Source: Atopsyche davidsoni (lineage: Eukaryota > Arthropoda > Insecta > Trichoptera > Hydrobiosidae). From it: DNA of 64,000 nucleotides. Positions within the stretch are counted from its first letter, which is position 1. Each line of letters begins with the position of its first letter. The position numbers and the translations under genes are program-made. The notes under the pieces were generated by a model. The model saw nothing but the letters and a program-made list of their open reading frames with translations, had not been told where the DNA came from and searched no databases. Below, piece by piece: positions 13,255-26,930 of this stretch. The stretch is taken from positions 14,101,001 to 14,165,000 of the forward strand of contig JAILWY010000026.1 of the NCBI GenBank assembly GCA_022113835.1, read 5' to 3'.

Positions 13255-13920
13255 TGGCGTGCTTAGAGTACAGCAGTGTTTGTGTGAGGTGCTCGTCTCT
13301 ATAGGGCCTGCATGACTGTTCCTTCTCTCTATAGGTGTAATTGGAGAGTGTGAGGTGCAAAAAGCTCTTCGGCTTGGAGCATGCGAAGGTGTCGTTAGTG
13401 CGGCCCATCCGGGCGGAGCGCGAGGGAAGGCGCCAGGATATAAAAAACCCCACCAGCAACAAGATCTAGGAATTTTTATTCAGGTTTATTGCCACTTCTA
13501 TCATAAACGATTAAAGAATATGACAATATGAACATGATTAAAAAAATAAATAACTTTTCGAATAGGTGGTACTGATTTTTTTCATCTTCTAGCTATCTAT
13601 ATATTTATGCATAGCTTTATCGTAAACAAATTTTTTTTTATAAAATTTTATAAAATATTGTGTAATTAATATATTTTAAGGCTTCAAAAGAAGAGTGCAG
13701 GCAGCCTGTGCAAGTGAAGCGTCAGCCGTCGCAGGCCGAGGTGTCAGCCGGTGATGGAATATTCACAATTATGCACTGATGGAGGAATTCAATCTTGTTG
13801 TTCGAGTGATTAATTAGCACTGTGGATGTGCAGAGCTCGACACGTGATGCGCCGCGGCCGCCCGAGCGGGGAGATCCCTATCTGTCGGATGACTTATCGC
13901 TTAAATATACCAGATTTAAA
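13255..13920. other. Two GC-richer islands
   Basis: GC-richer blocks at about 13255-13460 and 13690-13890, separated by AT-rich DNA. A 102-codon minus-strand frame (13154-13462) overlaps the first block; it has no recognisable motif and half of it is AT-rich, so it is probably chance. Confidence 0.4.
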
Positions 13921-15430
13921 TATATTAATACTCTACAGTGTAACGGCGTGAAGCAGTTAAGGGGATTGATCTCGAATATCAGTGAATTGTATATTTTTTT
14001 CATGTAGTAGACATTCAAAACCATGCTTTACTTTAAAATAATTTTGCCAATGGATATATTATTTAAACCATGCAATAAGACGATAATCAAACAGCGAAAT
14101 ATAAGCGAAAATAATAATTCTTAAATCCAATGTATCAGATGAGGGCTTCTGAAATATAGTTGACATAAACAAATTTCCATTCTTGAAAAGAGAATTATAC
14201 AAAATTAAATCGTTTTTCAGTTGTATATACTTGTATGATCATAAAATCAAAGTACAGATCTCGACTTACAAATCTTGATGATTGGTTACGAGCAGGAATG
14301 TCACCATACTATCATAATTACGAAACAATGGTCAATGAAATGCAATGCCAATGATCACATTGACTTAAATATTTCTCTTTTTTATAATGAATTTTGGTAA
14401 TAGAGTCGAATATTAAATTAAATACATTAAAATTTATATTAAATATTGTTGGTATTATTTTAAACATTTTTAGATAAAAAAAATCTATAAACATGGATCA
14501 AAACATTGAAAACAAAAAATTTTGATGACAAATAAATAATTACTGACGATCTTGCGATGAAATGATTAAATAACTATTAGATAAACGACGTATTCTTTTG
14601 CCTCGAAACGAAATAAAAACAAAGGGGCATTTTACAGCAAACGTTTCTTTATTGTGTGTTTAAATATATTTTTAAAAACAATTGTTTTTTAGCCAAGAAA
14701 GTCGAGATCATGGGTCTTAAAGTGGCGAAAACTTTAAAACCTTGTAAATTGCAGAGAAATGTAATGAATCCAATTGCTTATTATAGCAAGTGATTATGAT
14801 GTTGATGTATTCTTTTATTAGACGCAAGAATGCATTTTTATTGCAGGTAAGTAAGTATCTTGTACTGCATTCATAAAATCAATGAGTTTCACGATTCCCA
14901 CAAGGCTTAAGCGTTATTGTATGTTTAAGTATGTACTAAGTATTTTTATTGAGCATGAATATCAAAACAATAATTTTACATCGTTCAATTATTACCTGTA
15001 AAACTCTTCTAACCAATATTAAATATTATAATGTATTCTGACGTATAATTTATGTATTTAAAATTCATACAAATAAAAACAATTCATTACATTTTAAATC
15101 AACGAGCACACAACATTCATAAAAAAATTATATATACTTTCGAGCAAAAGTATTAAATACATATAAATAAGTGACTATGCTCACATTGTTGCGTCTCAAA
15201 TATTTAATTTGTAATTCCCAACACATTTTTTCACAATATAAAATTCCAAAATAAAAATATGTTAGCCGCAAAAGTGAGTCATGAAAAGTCGCATCGTACC
15301 ATACGCAATCGAAAAACACAGTGCTTGCATTTATTGGCAATGCTTCGTTATGAAAGATCAATAAATATAAATAATAGAAACAGTGTAGTTTATTACTATT
15401 TATTAAGCCTACTTTTACTGTAGCAACCCT
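13921..15430. other. AT-rich DNA, nothing identified
   Basis: Long AT-rich stretch without GC islands, open frames of note or repeat termini. Confidence 0.55.
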
Positions 15431-15439
15431 ACTTTAACT

Positions 15440-15650
15440 CTCGCGTAATTTCAGCACATGTCGTGACGTTTGCGATGGTCGTCGAGGTCGTAAAGCAGCC
15501 TGCGGAGGGGGCACGTCGCCACCCTGCCTTTTGGTTTATTGAAAACCGATAGCGCCCGCGGGGGTTGTTGGGGCTGGGAGCCCCTCGGGGCGGGGGCAGG
15601 TGATTGGATGAGGTGACGTGATGATGACCAGCCCTGAAGATCACTCTATT
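15440..15650. other. GC-rich island
   Basis: CpG-rich block including GGGGCTGGGAGCCCCTCGGG near 15569, which can form a small hairpin (GGGGCT / AGCCCC). The minus-strand frame of 74 codons across it has no known motif. Confidence 0.4.
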
Positions 15651-15752
15651 CACAAAGGCATCAATAATATGTTCACTAGACTACTTACTTTGAATGCCGC
15701 TTTGTAAATAATTATATCAATGGTATGATATACATATATATACATATGTCGA

Positions 15753-16062
15753 TTTTTTGATTAACGTCAATCAGATGCGTATTTATTACCCATTACGGGT
15801 TTATTATATTATTACTAATATGATTAGGCACATGAGTTCATACATAGAAGATGATTTAAAGAAACTCTCAGAAAAATATCATCGTGATTTGTGTGGGATT
15901 TGAACCCACATCCCCTGGTTTACATGACCGGTGTACTAAACCTTGTACTAACGAATCACTTCCGTTTATCGAGAATTTTTAACAATCATACTGAGAGTTT
16001 CTTTAAATCATCTTCTATGTATGAACTAATGTGCCTAATCATATTAGTAATAATACATATAT
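15753..16062 (-). mobile_element. tRNA-bearing inverted-repeat element E1
   Basis: Best-preserved member of the family. The left arm (15811-15871) and right arm (15991-16054) are almost perfect reverse complements over about 60 bp, both containing CTAATATGATTAGGCACAT and a TTTAAAGAAACTCTCAG end. Between them lies a 76-nt tRNA-like domain on the minus strand. An outer left segment (from about 15753, with GTCAATCAGATGCGTATTTA) is shared with the copy at 53.2 kb. No open reading frame is carried, so the element is non-autonomous. The layout is unlike an ordinary SINE, which has a tRNA head and a tail but no terminal inverted arms. Confidence 0.8.
15884..15959 (-). pseudogene. tRNA-like domain of E1
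   Basis: On the minus strand it starts GTGATTC and ends AAATCAC (six acceptor pairs), with a T arm TGTGGGTTCAAATCCCACA (5-bp stem, 7-nt loop). The loop CATGTAA sits where the anticodon loop should be. In that register the anticodon would be TGT (Thr) but position 33 is A rather than the near-universal T, so it is probably a tRNA relic rather than a functional gene. Confidence 0.65.
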
Positions 16063-18430
16063 ATATATATAAATCCAGATAATTTTAAAGCTTATTTGAT
16101 ACCATGTGTTGTTTTGATACATTTTTAAGGTTACATAAATCCTGTTTTTTTACAAATAAAATAACACTGAGTTAACGCATTAAATGTTAATTATTTTTTT
16201 TCTACTTTCAATTTATACATTTGATTTCAATTGAGCAGTAGAGAATTTTAAATCGAACAATCTTACAACTTAAATTTGATACACCTGCAACACAGATTCA
16301 ATAATATATAGTATTTGATATACAAAATAATAATAAATATGCTTAAATGTTATTAATATCCCACCCGTGCAAATATATAATTCTCAAAGTGAATGTAAGT
16401 CATAAGGGGCTAATACGTTAAATAAAATCTTCTTCAAACATGGCATAAATTGGATTTACACGCCACTGTCATAGATCATGGGCTCAATACAAAACAGGAG
16501 ACGTAGACACGAATTCACCATGAATTTCTTTAAAATATATATTTTTAAATACAACGGTATTTTTTAATACTTAAAAAAACCCACGTTACAAATCAATATA
16601 CGTAATGGAGTTTGTATATTTGAAGCTAATCTAAAATTTCAAATCCTCGTCAAGAGTTAATCCGACAAGGACATTCAAAATCTTAATTTGTTAAATATTT
16701 TAATGAAATATAATGACGATTACGCTGCCGAAGATACTTTCATCAAAAAATGAATTTGAATAACAGACAATGGTGATAAATTAATATTAAAAGAGAAGCT
16801 TTTCGATAAAAATGTTAATATATTTTTATAAATTAGAAAACAATAAATTGTTTAATTATATTAATTAAAAATTTAAATACACACCGAGAATTCAAATTCG
16901 CTTTTTAAATATATACGCAATAATGCAGCAGATTTTATTACGTGTCGTAATTTTTAACAAGTCTTCAAATGTACGGCACAATGACGCCCTGACAGCCGTG
17001 CAAAGTATTCCCCCTGGCAACGAGATGCAATAAAACATCCGATAAATATTCAAATGACGATGATGAATTTATAGAAGTCGGGCTTGACAGGTAACAATAC
17101 CCCATTAGTTTCGATTCGCGGAACATCGCGTGTCTCCGCCACTTATCGTAAAAAATACTGTCACAGGCCAAATACTGACGAGTCGCTAGAGAGTGCACAC
17201 GCGGTACTGTACGTGTAACAAAGGTATTTTATTTATTTTTATTTGATGAAATGAGATGCGTTACTGAAAGCTCTTGCACGTATTAAGATTAGTAAATTAT
17301 TTTTAACTTTAATTAAAATGCGACACTACAGTGTTTTGAAGGAGACGGATATTTTAAGTTCATTCCGACGTGAAAGATACAAGAAGAGTACGTATACAAT
17401 AGGTGTTCGTTTTTAACAAAGTGTTAATAATTACAAGCAGTGTGTAGTATAGTTAAATAAAACCTCAAAAATAGATTATTTTAACTACTATTTTTAGTAA
17501 CCGTGAAAGGAACGTACAATCATTTCATACACTAAGTAACAACTCTTCAAAGAAAGTATGAAAAAAAGCAAAACAAATTTTCTGGGTGAACATAAACTTA
17601 TTGTACTAGAAAAATAAAAGTTACGACTAGATTATTTATTGCTGCATATTAACAATTGAAATGATTGAGGTGGAATGTATGAGGTTTCGCAACAGTATTC
17701 TAGCAACCGGAAGAATCGGAGAGGGCGTTTATAGATAAGATGGATCGATTAGATATATAAATCTCATAGCACATTGTCTTGGCAGAAGCCTGAATAGAAA
17801 GGATGAATTCAGTTGCACCTTCATCCTGTAGAAAGTTGACGTTCAAAATCGATTGTTACTAATAAAATTATATATTTTAATAGTATCACAAATAAATTGT
17901 TTTCATTGTTGTGTATATCTATTAAGTGCTTCTGAACCTCGATACACATATCTATGTAACGAATACGAATGGAAATAATCTATCAATTATAACTATCGAT
18001 TTAATAGGAATATGACATGAAACTTTTGACCTTTTCTTTTTGGCTTTTATTAAATGCGCGTTTGGTAAATTTCACCATTTATAAATTACAACTGCATTTA
18101 TATTATAATAATCAATTATTTGAACACCAAAAATAGTTATGACTTGCTATAACTAATCATTTATATAAATTATTGTCAGTTAAACTATACATATTCAATT
18201 GTGTCAAAAACCGAATATTTTTTTTTCTATAACATTTTTTTCCGCATGATTGCTCAAGGTAAAGATATTCTAAACTTTGATCAAGAATGTGTAATTTTAG
18301 ACTTCACTTCGGAATATGTACAGTAAAACCAATTTTAACAAAACACCATAATTAAATGCGTTGAAGAATCAATGTACATATAAAAATACAATTTCTATTA
18401 TTTAATCAAAATTCTAGTTGTACGTTTTAG
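16063..18430. other. AT-rich DNA, nothing identified
   Basis: Mostly AT-rich with no coding motifs. A moderately GC-richer patch at about 16975-17215 carries a 77-codon minus frame without family resemblance. Confidence 0.5.
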
Positions 18431-18439
18431 TTGTACGAA

Positions 18440-18910
18440 AACAGCTGTTTTCGTCAAATAATTTTGCTTTACTTCCTTTCAGAAACCGATTTCCGTTTTC
18501 ATCTTTCACGCTTCTCGTGAAACTGAAACGACCTTCATTAAACCCTCCGCAAAAACTGAAGTGAGATGATTCGGATCTCCGTGGCTGAAAGTGCTTAAAG
18601 TTTCCCGCAGATTTATGGCGCGCCACTCGCCGTATCTCCCGGCGGCCAATCCCCCCCTTGATACTGAATACTTATATTACATAAAAATCAGACGCAACTC
18701 AACTCACGCCACATGCGCTTAATTCTTGAGTAACAGCGTCGAGAGAAGACAGAGCGAAGATTTATATACGAAATAACTCGAGGGTGTCGGAAATGAAAAC
18801 TTCTTTGAAATGCGTGGTACGAAACGCTACCTCGAAATCCCGCTCGAGTGCCACGTTGTTGGCAGAAGATGGTTGGAAAATATTTACCTGTGGCGTCCAG
18901 TGAGTTACTA
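18440..18910. other. GC-richer island
   Basis: Contains GATTTATGGCGCGCCAC (TTTATGGC at 18612-18619) followed by a CGGCGGCC block. Two minus-strand frames of 70 and 80 codons cover it without motifs. Read as a non-coding island. Confidence 0.4.
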
Positions 18911-19023
18911 AGGCAAGCAGTTTTACTCACTTTATGTATAAATGAGCCTTATATCGCAAATAACTTATTAGATTCTTCTTCTTCATGTGCTACTTTTCAC
19001 AGGAGATTCGTGACAATCTAAAT

Positions 19024-19501
19024 CATAGGTTCTCAAACCATTTTGTCCCGTCGACACCATTTTCCTGTTTTTCGTAGACCTGTCTTGCTCATATTGAATT
19101 TTTACAAATTCATCAACTTCAAACATATTTTTGACATCTGATATACAGGGTGCGCCATATTTTATGTCGGTATGTAAACATTGAATAACTTTGATATTTA
19201 TCAACCAATTGACTTGAGTAAACATGTTTTGAAACGTTAATTTAGTACAATTTTAACCACGTTTCACACAGAAACAACGCGCCGAAATAGTTACGCTGAA
19301 CATTGAAAATAGTCGTTCAGTTGTGTTAACTCAACGTGCATATCGTCTAAAATATCGTGGCCAACATGGCCAATGGGATCCACTCTCGTTGGCCCCCATT
19401 TACAGTTCGAGGACCCCCAATTTAAGTTTTTGCTGTCATCGACCCCTTTCAGAGCAGAATCGACCCCTGGGGGTCGATATTGACCACTTTGGGAACCTAT
19501 G
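19024..19501. mobile_element. hAT-type non-autonomous element with nested insert
   Basis: The ends CATAGGTTCTCAAACC and, inverted, CATAGGTTCCCAAAGTGG match the hAT superfamily pattern of subterminal GGTTCNCAAAC. The element is flanked by a perfect 8-bp target duplication, ATCTAAAT, at 19016-19023 and 19502-19509, as hAT insertions make. It is 478 bp and carries no complete transposase. The middle is occupied by a fragment of another transposon (19146 to about 19383). Confidence 0.85.
19146..19383 (+). pseudogene. Transposase fragment of a Tc1/IS630-like element nested in the hAT element
   Basis: Starts at a TA with CAGGGTGCGCCATATTTTA, a typical CAGGGTG terminal repeat. From about 19263 the plus frame reads FTQKQRAEIVTLNIENSR followed by LTQRAYRLKYRGQHGQW. 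This resembles the N-terminal helix-turn-helix (DUF4817-like) of insect IS630/Tc1-type transposases. The catalytic part and the other terminus are missing, so it is a 5' fragment. Family placement is from memory of the motif, not a search. Confidence 0.6.
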
Positions 19502-19509
19502 ATCTAAAT

Positions 19510-20920
19510 GAACATTTATTTATCCTGGGCCAGTCTTACTAATTATGATGTATTTCCAACTTATAGCCACTAACGTTAGCATTTTACTTACAATGCGTCT
19601 TTTTTCTGTATTTATGAATATTTGGTATTTCTAAAAATATGTCCAAAATAGGCTTTTACCATCTTCAAGGTTTTACCATCCCTGTGCGGGTGCTTGCTAC
19701 TAGCTCTACCGCTATCAAAAAAAATATCCCTGGGGCGAGATTTCGAGGGTGGTGTTTCGTGCAAGTCACAAGGAGCCCAGAGAGCCGCCTCTGTGAAACG
19801 GATCCTCTCGCTTCTGTATCAAACATCAGAATAAACAAAATTCTTGAACACACATTGACAATTTAATTACGAATTATTGCAGCGAACCCGCCATTAGTGA
19901 ATTGTAAATCAATCACGCTGGGGTAATTACTCCTCCAATGGTCCCATATTCGGGATGCCCCAATGAATATTCATCACCGATTCACATCATACGGCAGGCG
20001 GTGGTTAGTGGAAAAAAATCGAGCTGTAGCATTTGTTTCTAACAACACAAATAATCGCCCAAGACGATTTTAAATTTTGGTATGATCGAAATGCCTACAG
20101 CAAATGTTCGCGTCGATCACTTTTTTGTTTTAATGTTATGTAAATTTATTTGCACCTGCTTTCTCGCCCTTGCAACATTGTACGAACATGCACGGTGGAA
20201 GATAATACGCCGTTAATTTAGGTGCATAAAGCGAACTAACAACTTAACTGCCTAGAATTATTAACTTGCTAAAAATTAAGACAACGTAAATGGTTAAATC
20301 TGCAGTTTGAAATTGCGTAGGCTAACGAAAACTTGACTATATATTTTTTTGGTTTTTTATACGTGAGTGAAAATAGCCGATGTTCTGTTACATGAAAATG
20401 TACTCGTAGTTATCATAGGACATAGGATTTTTATTATTTATGTTTAAAAACAATGATTTTGTATAATTTTACAGACCCAAAATTTCTGCCTTCTAAATAA
20501 ATGCCTACTTTGCATATTGTTTTTAAACTAAAACAGAAATCCTTGTTAGCAATATTACATGTTACAATTCTTTATTATCTTAGGATTAAATAAGCTTTTG
20601 ATTTAAAATAGTGATGAATAACGAATGTTTATTGTGTTTTTACATAGACAACTTATAAGAAAACATACACAATGTTTTTAATACTTTAAGAGTCTTAAAG
20701 TTTCTACAATTCTAGATACAAGTTACTAGATGTTTTAACCTTACTCGAGGAGCATTATTATTCTGCAAGTTTTAACTTTCAAATATGTTGTATCAAAAAA
20801 TCAACATGTCGAAGTGACACAAAAGGATGCGCATTGTGAAAGTATCGTGAATATTTACATATGTGCTTATCGAGCGGAGCACAAAAATATTTCAAGTGAT
20901 ACAATCTAAAGTTTATCGCC
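19510..20920. other. Mixed DNA with one GC-richer island
   Basis: A GC-richer block at about 19700-19990 has opposed frames of 75 and 62 codons over the same bases, with no family motifs. The rest (to 20920) is AT-rich with nothing identified. Confidence 0.4.
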
Positions 20921-20929
20921 GCCAGCGCT

Positions 20930-21860
20930 CCATTTAATTTTCAGATTCTTAGATCGCGTACTGAAGTGTGTAATCAACGTCACCGTAAACTATACGGACG
21001 CTCTGTGGGTAAGGCTGTCTAGAGAACTCCCAGCACGCACCTCTCCATGCGCGTGCTCCGGGTTCAAGAAAATTGTAAATAATGAAACACTCTTTTATCA
21101 GATATTAATCGTATCGACTAAGAATTTACTCATTTGGTTGCATATTTTTTATTATAAAAAAATATTTTAATTCGTCTGTTCAGCTGATTTCAGCACAGGC
21201 TTATATTATAGAATAATCACAATTTTTTTAATTTGGTATAAAATTATATTTAATAATACCAATGCACTCTTCGTGTAAACTTCCCATAAATATCATTAAT
21301 GATAGCTTTATTGTTTGAATGTTGAAGTTTTCAAAATGATTATATCTCATTAGTTGACAGTCTATACCTCAGTACCATCTTAGAGAAGCGACTAACTATA
21401 TTTGTGTGCTGTCAACGTTCGGGTTTAAAGTCTTCAAATGTTGTTTAAGGTCCATTTAAAATTTGCTCTATGACATAAAGTTTGAATCATTATAAACGTC
21501 GACGTCGTATAATTAACCTATAAATAATCTGAAGTGCTTTCTGAAGCACAAGACTAATATTTATGGGGTCGAGGATTCTTAAGTAAACTCTATAGCGGCA
21601 ACGGATTCTCATTTTCTAAAATTCTTTCTGTACATATAACTCAGCCGTGGAAACAAAACTTCATAAAGGAAACTAATAACTTTCAATCACCATAAATTCT
21701 TTCAGTTCATCAACCCCCCGGGCGCCCCGCCCCCACCCCTTGCGATGACGTCACGGGTCGGATAAGAGCCATAACTCCGAGTACCTCAGGAGTATTGTTC
21801 TGTGGAGGCCTCCCTCTATCGACACGCATTACTACCTACCCCCAAATACATTATAACATG
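20930..21860. other. AT-rich DNA with two GC-rich islands
   Basis: GC-richer blocks near 20930-21065 and 21690-21860. The second holds CCCCCCGGGCGCCCCGCCCC and a perfect TGACGTCA at 21746-21753. No coding motifs. Confidence 0.4.
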
Positions 21861-23180
21861 ATGGGAGACATTAGGCACCAGGGGAGGGGGTGATTTAATG
21901 TTATTGATTAAAAATAATGGGTGATACGCAAAAACCTATTAATGTTGATAATTAATGTGCTTTTAACACAACGAGAAGAAAACAACGACATTGACAGTGT
22001 CGTATCTAAACTACGTACAACAACACAAAAAAATAATTAATTAAATTAAAAAATATATCTAATGACTTACTATTATTGTCACCCAAGAAGAATCATTGCT
22101 CAATTAATGGGTATAAATGTAATTCATTAATAAAAGTTTAAAAACCGTAAGTGAAATGAGTATTATTAATATTTAATATATTATTGACTAAAATATAGAT
22201 CACTAATGCTCTACAATAGGTGAATGCCTAAGTATCTAATAAAAAAAAATAATTATTGTATTCTTTTAATTTATTGCTGTTGCAGCAAATCATTTCAATG
22301 TTTATTTATGTCTAGCTAAACCCATCAGTTTCAATTCACTTGCCGGCGTATTTAACAGTAGAAGATGTCATTTTCTTATGATTGATTCGAAATGGCGTCA
22401 CAAATATGGCGGTGGAGAGATATTTACGAGACCGACAGGTGATTGTCGCGGGGTTATTGCAGTATCGCGTGGTGGAAGTCAGTCGCGAGTCTTTCTCACA
22501 TTACGCCAAGTCCACGCAGCAATAATTGATGGAGAATGCGTGGAAACGTCGCGGGCACATGCGCAAAGAGTTCATCCAATAATTGTCATATCAGCTGTTA
22601 AACTAAAGATATTAATCATCTTTACAAAAAAAAAAAAAAATTCAATAATTTTTTGACTTTCAAATAGTAAAAATAATATTTTTACTGATTCACCTTAGAG
22701 TAGGTTGTAAACTTTTCTTTATTCAATATTTCAGTAATATTTTATATTGATATTTCAGATGCAGTTACAATGCAGCTTCAGAACTTTCAAAAATATGTTT
22801 ACTTGTAATATGCATAAATATATACAGCAAGAATATTCAATCGATCATTTAAAAAACCACGTCTTGGAGTATTTAAAGATTAAATTGATTATCCTTATTT
22901 TCCTATTTTTCAGTAAATGGCAGTTTTCTTAATATATTCTAGTTTTAAAGGCAATGCACAAAGATCAAAGCAAGCTTTATTATGCACCGTACTTTGGTGT
23001 TGGCTTGTATTGAGCGGCCGTTTGAAGGCTGCAACGTTAACTGGGACCATACGAGAAAACGGTTTCCCATAAATGCGTCTAATGGAACAATAACAGACTC
23101 CTTTGTTAAAAGCCTCTTCTCGCCCTCAAGCTCAGTTCCCCGCTCACCATTAACAGACTTATAACGATATGCTTTTAGCT
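21861..23180. other. AT-rich DNA with moderately GC-rich patches
   Basis: GC-richer patches at about 22380-22590 (ATGGCGG at 22406-22412) and 22980-23160. The associated plus-strand frames (92 and 60 codons) lack family motifs. A run of 16 A occurs near 22625. Confidence 0.4.
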
Positions 23181-24590
23181 TATCGATTCACATGTGAAAC
23201 GACGAAAAAATCCTCGATTTATTTGCGATACAAGTTGATTACGAGGCTACAAAAATATTTGAGCATTTTGTCTAATGAATTTACTACGGTACTATAATCA
23301 TAAAACTTTTTATATACTAATTTTAAAGTTTCAGTTCTTGCCACAAAAGCATTGTTATATTATTTAATTTCAAAATATATTCACAGAACAAAAGTAAACT
23401 CATTTTGTAGCACAAAAATTCTTAATGTGTTAATTAAAAAATAAATAAATCTCCGTTCAACTCATTAAAGTGGGTGTTTTTTTTTATAATAAAATATAAG
23501 AGTGTAATACGTTTCAATTGCTCAATAAATAATGTGAGTGCGTACCTCTTTTAACTGATGCCAAAATAAAAAATTAAATATATTAATCAAAATACTCTTC
23601 AAATAAATTACTCCAACTTATTATCCTAATAAAACCCGCTGACCGTAACATTCTCTCATATTGTATGAGGCGACTGATAAAATTATAGCTTCCTTAGTAA
23701 CGATTGTAAGAGTGTCCATGCACTCGAACGAGGGACAGCAGGAAGGTCCATCATAATACACATTAATTAGTTTTACCTCAAGTGAGTTAAATCCTACAAA
23801 CGTCTTCAGAATGCTTGACTATTCGTAATTAAAATAACATTAACATCGTGCATTATACAGCGATGAAAATTGTAAAAAAACATATTATCTTTTATGGCGA
23901 TAATATTTTGGGTGTTAAAAAAATACATTGAATTTATTTACGCTTTGAAACACAAACACTTTCAAAGAAGCATAATCATTGTAATTCCACTGTGTATAGA
24001 TCTATTAAGCCATTTTAATTTTATTCATTAAACACTCTAATTAAGACTATTCTTAGAACTTACTTACTTCTTACATACTTTAGTTATGTTATACGCATCC
24101 GCCACGCACAATATGACTTCTGCTTTTTTTTATAAGTACCCTTTCTAGATTCAACAGTTACTCTTAACAAATTGTATTTCTTATTAAAATTTAAAAAAAA
24201 ATAACAAGATGCACAATTACAAGAGAAGACGGTGCTTTCTCGGTTTTAATTTTCAGTGTGAATATAAATTTCTATTCATGACACCCTAAGGAAGGGGATG
24301 CACAGATCGCGACTCGTCGTATACTTGTAAGCGTAAAATCGCACTATGTGTATTATATTGCAAAAACTAAAATAATACACCGTTGATAATTTATGCAATA
24401 TCTGAAAGATCGAAATAATCGAGCATTCAACTAGATAAGATGATTATAAATTGAATTTGAGTGCACATTTGTTTTTTTTTCTTCAGTGGTTCTTACTGAA
24501 ATCACGAGTTCTCTGAATCATCTGAATCAAGTTTAAACAGTGTTTTTTTAAATGTACTTCATAGTATTACGTATTTTTTGTAGTATCACA
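23181..24590. other. AT-rich DNA, nothing identified
   Basis: No element termini or islands apart from one TTTATGGC at 23891-23898. Confidence 0.55.
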
Positions 24591-24599
24591 AAAGTGTGA

Positions 24600-25080
24600 A
24601 TCTTAAATGGCACACAAAAGACCGAATCTCATGTGCGTTAGAGCCAGAACGCAGACAGCAGACGAGGCGGGCCGCCGGCAGACATAAATATTGTCTCCGC
24701 ACAATCAGGCGCGGCTAGACGGACCAGAAACGAGCATAAATTGTAAAGATAAAAAGAGCATTAAAGGCAAAAAAATATTCGATGCGGTAATAACGAATAT
24801 TACGTACAGCTGCACATCTTTCATTGTTCTCTTCGCAACATAAATCTAAATACAAAAAGGAGACAGAGTGAAGTGATTTATGCAAGCACCCATATCGTGC
24901 CGTTGGTCGAGGCTGCCGCACTCCATGCCGGATCGCGCTGAGGTCCGTGAAGCAATATATTACGGTAATTTTTTCGAATGCCCGTCAAATTCTTGGTATT
25001 GTGCGTCTGAGGTGGGGAGGCGCATTTCATGTCGTCACAGGGAATCCCCTATTTCACGCATCATTTTTAGCTAAGAACAA
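24600..25080. other. GC-richer islands
   Basis: Two GC-richer patches (about 24640-24725 and 24880-25075) flank an AT-rich middle. Overlapping short frames on both strands are uninformative. Confidence 0.35.
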
Positions 25081-26715
25081 ATATTATCAGCCAATTTGCT
25101 TAGAAGACCTGCGAGATCCGTTCCACGTAGTCGTATACGCATATGTTACACTAAGTATGTTAAACCAAATGGCTATGATCAATTTGAAATGTTGAATAAG
25201 TATAAGCTAGTATTGATGTTTATAACAAACATAATTAGCTAAATGGCTAAGATAAACATAAATTTTGTTTGGAAATGTTTAATATGGATTTGCCAACATT
25301 GAATTATAAATTCATTAGAGTATAACAAATTCGGATTACAAAATTGAATTGATACGAGCATATATTTTTTTAAATTATTTACAATATTTTAAACCTAGTA
25401 CCAAACGTTGAAGGGGAGTTTTGGTATAGGGGGGTGAATATTGGTGCATATTATTAAAAAAAAACCTTATTTAAAACTATTAATAAAAAAGTATTAAAAA
25501 ATAATTTTTTTAAAAAAGTAACTACACATGTAAGTGTCTCTTTCAACAATGTTACTTTGTAAAATGTATAAATAAAAAATTCAGCTTTTACATAACGGAA
25601 ACTTTTTGAGATAAATTCTTAATGCTAATTGATTTATTGTTTCATAAATATATTGTGGGCATATTTTTTTCAAAATATAGCATGGAGTGACTCACGCAAG
25701 TAAGCACAAAGGGTGGAAGAGAAGAGATTCAGGTTATGCCAGGGGATGAAGGCGTTGAGCAGCCCTTCCCAAAACTTCAGTAAATTATCATGATTCATGG
25801 GGTGCTAACTTTTTTAGTGACAAATCATTGCTGCTATTCATTGCTCTGACGTACAAAGCCTAGATTTCAAACAAAAAATAGCAGAAAAAATGTAATAACA
25901 AAAATATTTTTTTGCCATATGTTATTTATTGCGTCAAATATTTGTATTTGCTTTAGACATACGTAAAACAAATAACAACAGCTGTAGGTTTTTGAATGCA
26001 ATAGGATGGTCTCACTTTACCTTAGATACTTTTATTTAATCTTATATAATCACATTGCAAACGATTTATATTCAAACGAAACATAATTGTAAAAATTTAA
26101 TGACGTTGTTTTAAGTTGCGCGATTTAATTATAGATGCTATATTTGATTACAAACATAATTATATATTTTAGGCAGATATATGCTGCGATGATTTTCAAA
26201 AATATATCTCAATAAGTGGATGGTATTTATTGCTTATACGTATTCATTAATACAAATTATCCGGTATAGTCTAGAAAAAGCATAGGTTCAAAAATAGATA
26301 ATTACCAAATTTAATTATCACCAAGTCTCTAATGAAGTTAGTCTATTAATCAATTAATAATCGTTTTCCTCTCAGATGTTTTTTAAAATTATCAAAACGT
26401 GTAAATGACAAGGTTATTTAACACATTACTTTAGAATTACAGTATAATTCGCCAATTAATACATGCAATGTATCCACGAAAGACTAATTTGATTAGAAAT
26501 ACCCTATATTTAAACAATAGATGTGGCTAACCAATTGGCTAGGAGGCTACGTACTTATCCTATCAATAAGTACATTATGTACTGTAAAATAAAATTATAG
26601 TATACTACTAAATTCACAAAACACTTGATTAATTTTTAATACTCCATATTTAAACAACAAATATGAATACCCAATCAGCTAAAAAAGTCAATTGGTTATC
26701 ATATTTATTGTTTTA
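25081..26715. other. AT-rich DNA, nothing identified
   Basis: A mixed-composition patch at about 25680-25800 is higher in complexity than its flanks but shows no recognised motif. Confidence 0.5.
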
Positions 26716-26719
26716 AATG

Positions 26720-26900
26720 AGTAAAATACTTGGGTGATTTTTCTCAGTTTGATAACGCCAACGTAAAAAGTTGGCATTATCAAACTGAGAAACCGGTCAC
26801 CAATAAAAAATTTGTATGTGGAAAAATCACTCAAGTATTTTATTTATTTAAAATATTAAAATGGAATTCCACCGTGTAATCTGTCAAAATTTTTGAACTA
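26720..26900 (-). mobile_element. MITE-like repeat B, copy 1
   Basis: Terminal inverted repeats TAAAATACTTGGGTGATTTT (from 26720) and its near-exact reverse complement (to about 26844) enclose a long hairpin. The right flank to about 26900 (with GGAATTCCACC) also matches copies at 27.7 and 60.5 kb. No coding capacity. Confidence 0.65.
26742..26790. repeat. 21-bp hairpin inside repeat B
   Basis: 26742-26762 and 26770-26790 are reverse complements with one mismatch (TCTCAGTTTGATAACGCCAAC on the left would make 21 bp), separated by a 7-nt loop. The copy at 60.5 kb retains only part of this stem. Confidence 0.8.
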
Positions 26901-26930
26901 CATATTTATTGGTTAATATAATTAATTGTA

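Noticed and set aside
15884..15959. Functional tRNA genes
   Set aside because: The tRNA-like domains lie inside repeated elements, have mismatched acceptor stems and A at position 33; better described as relics or mimics.
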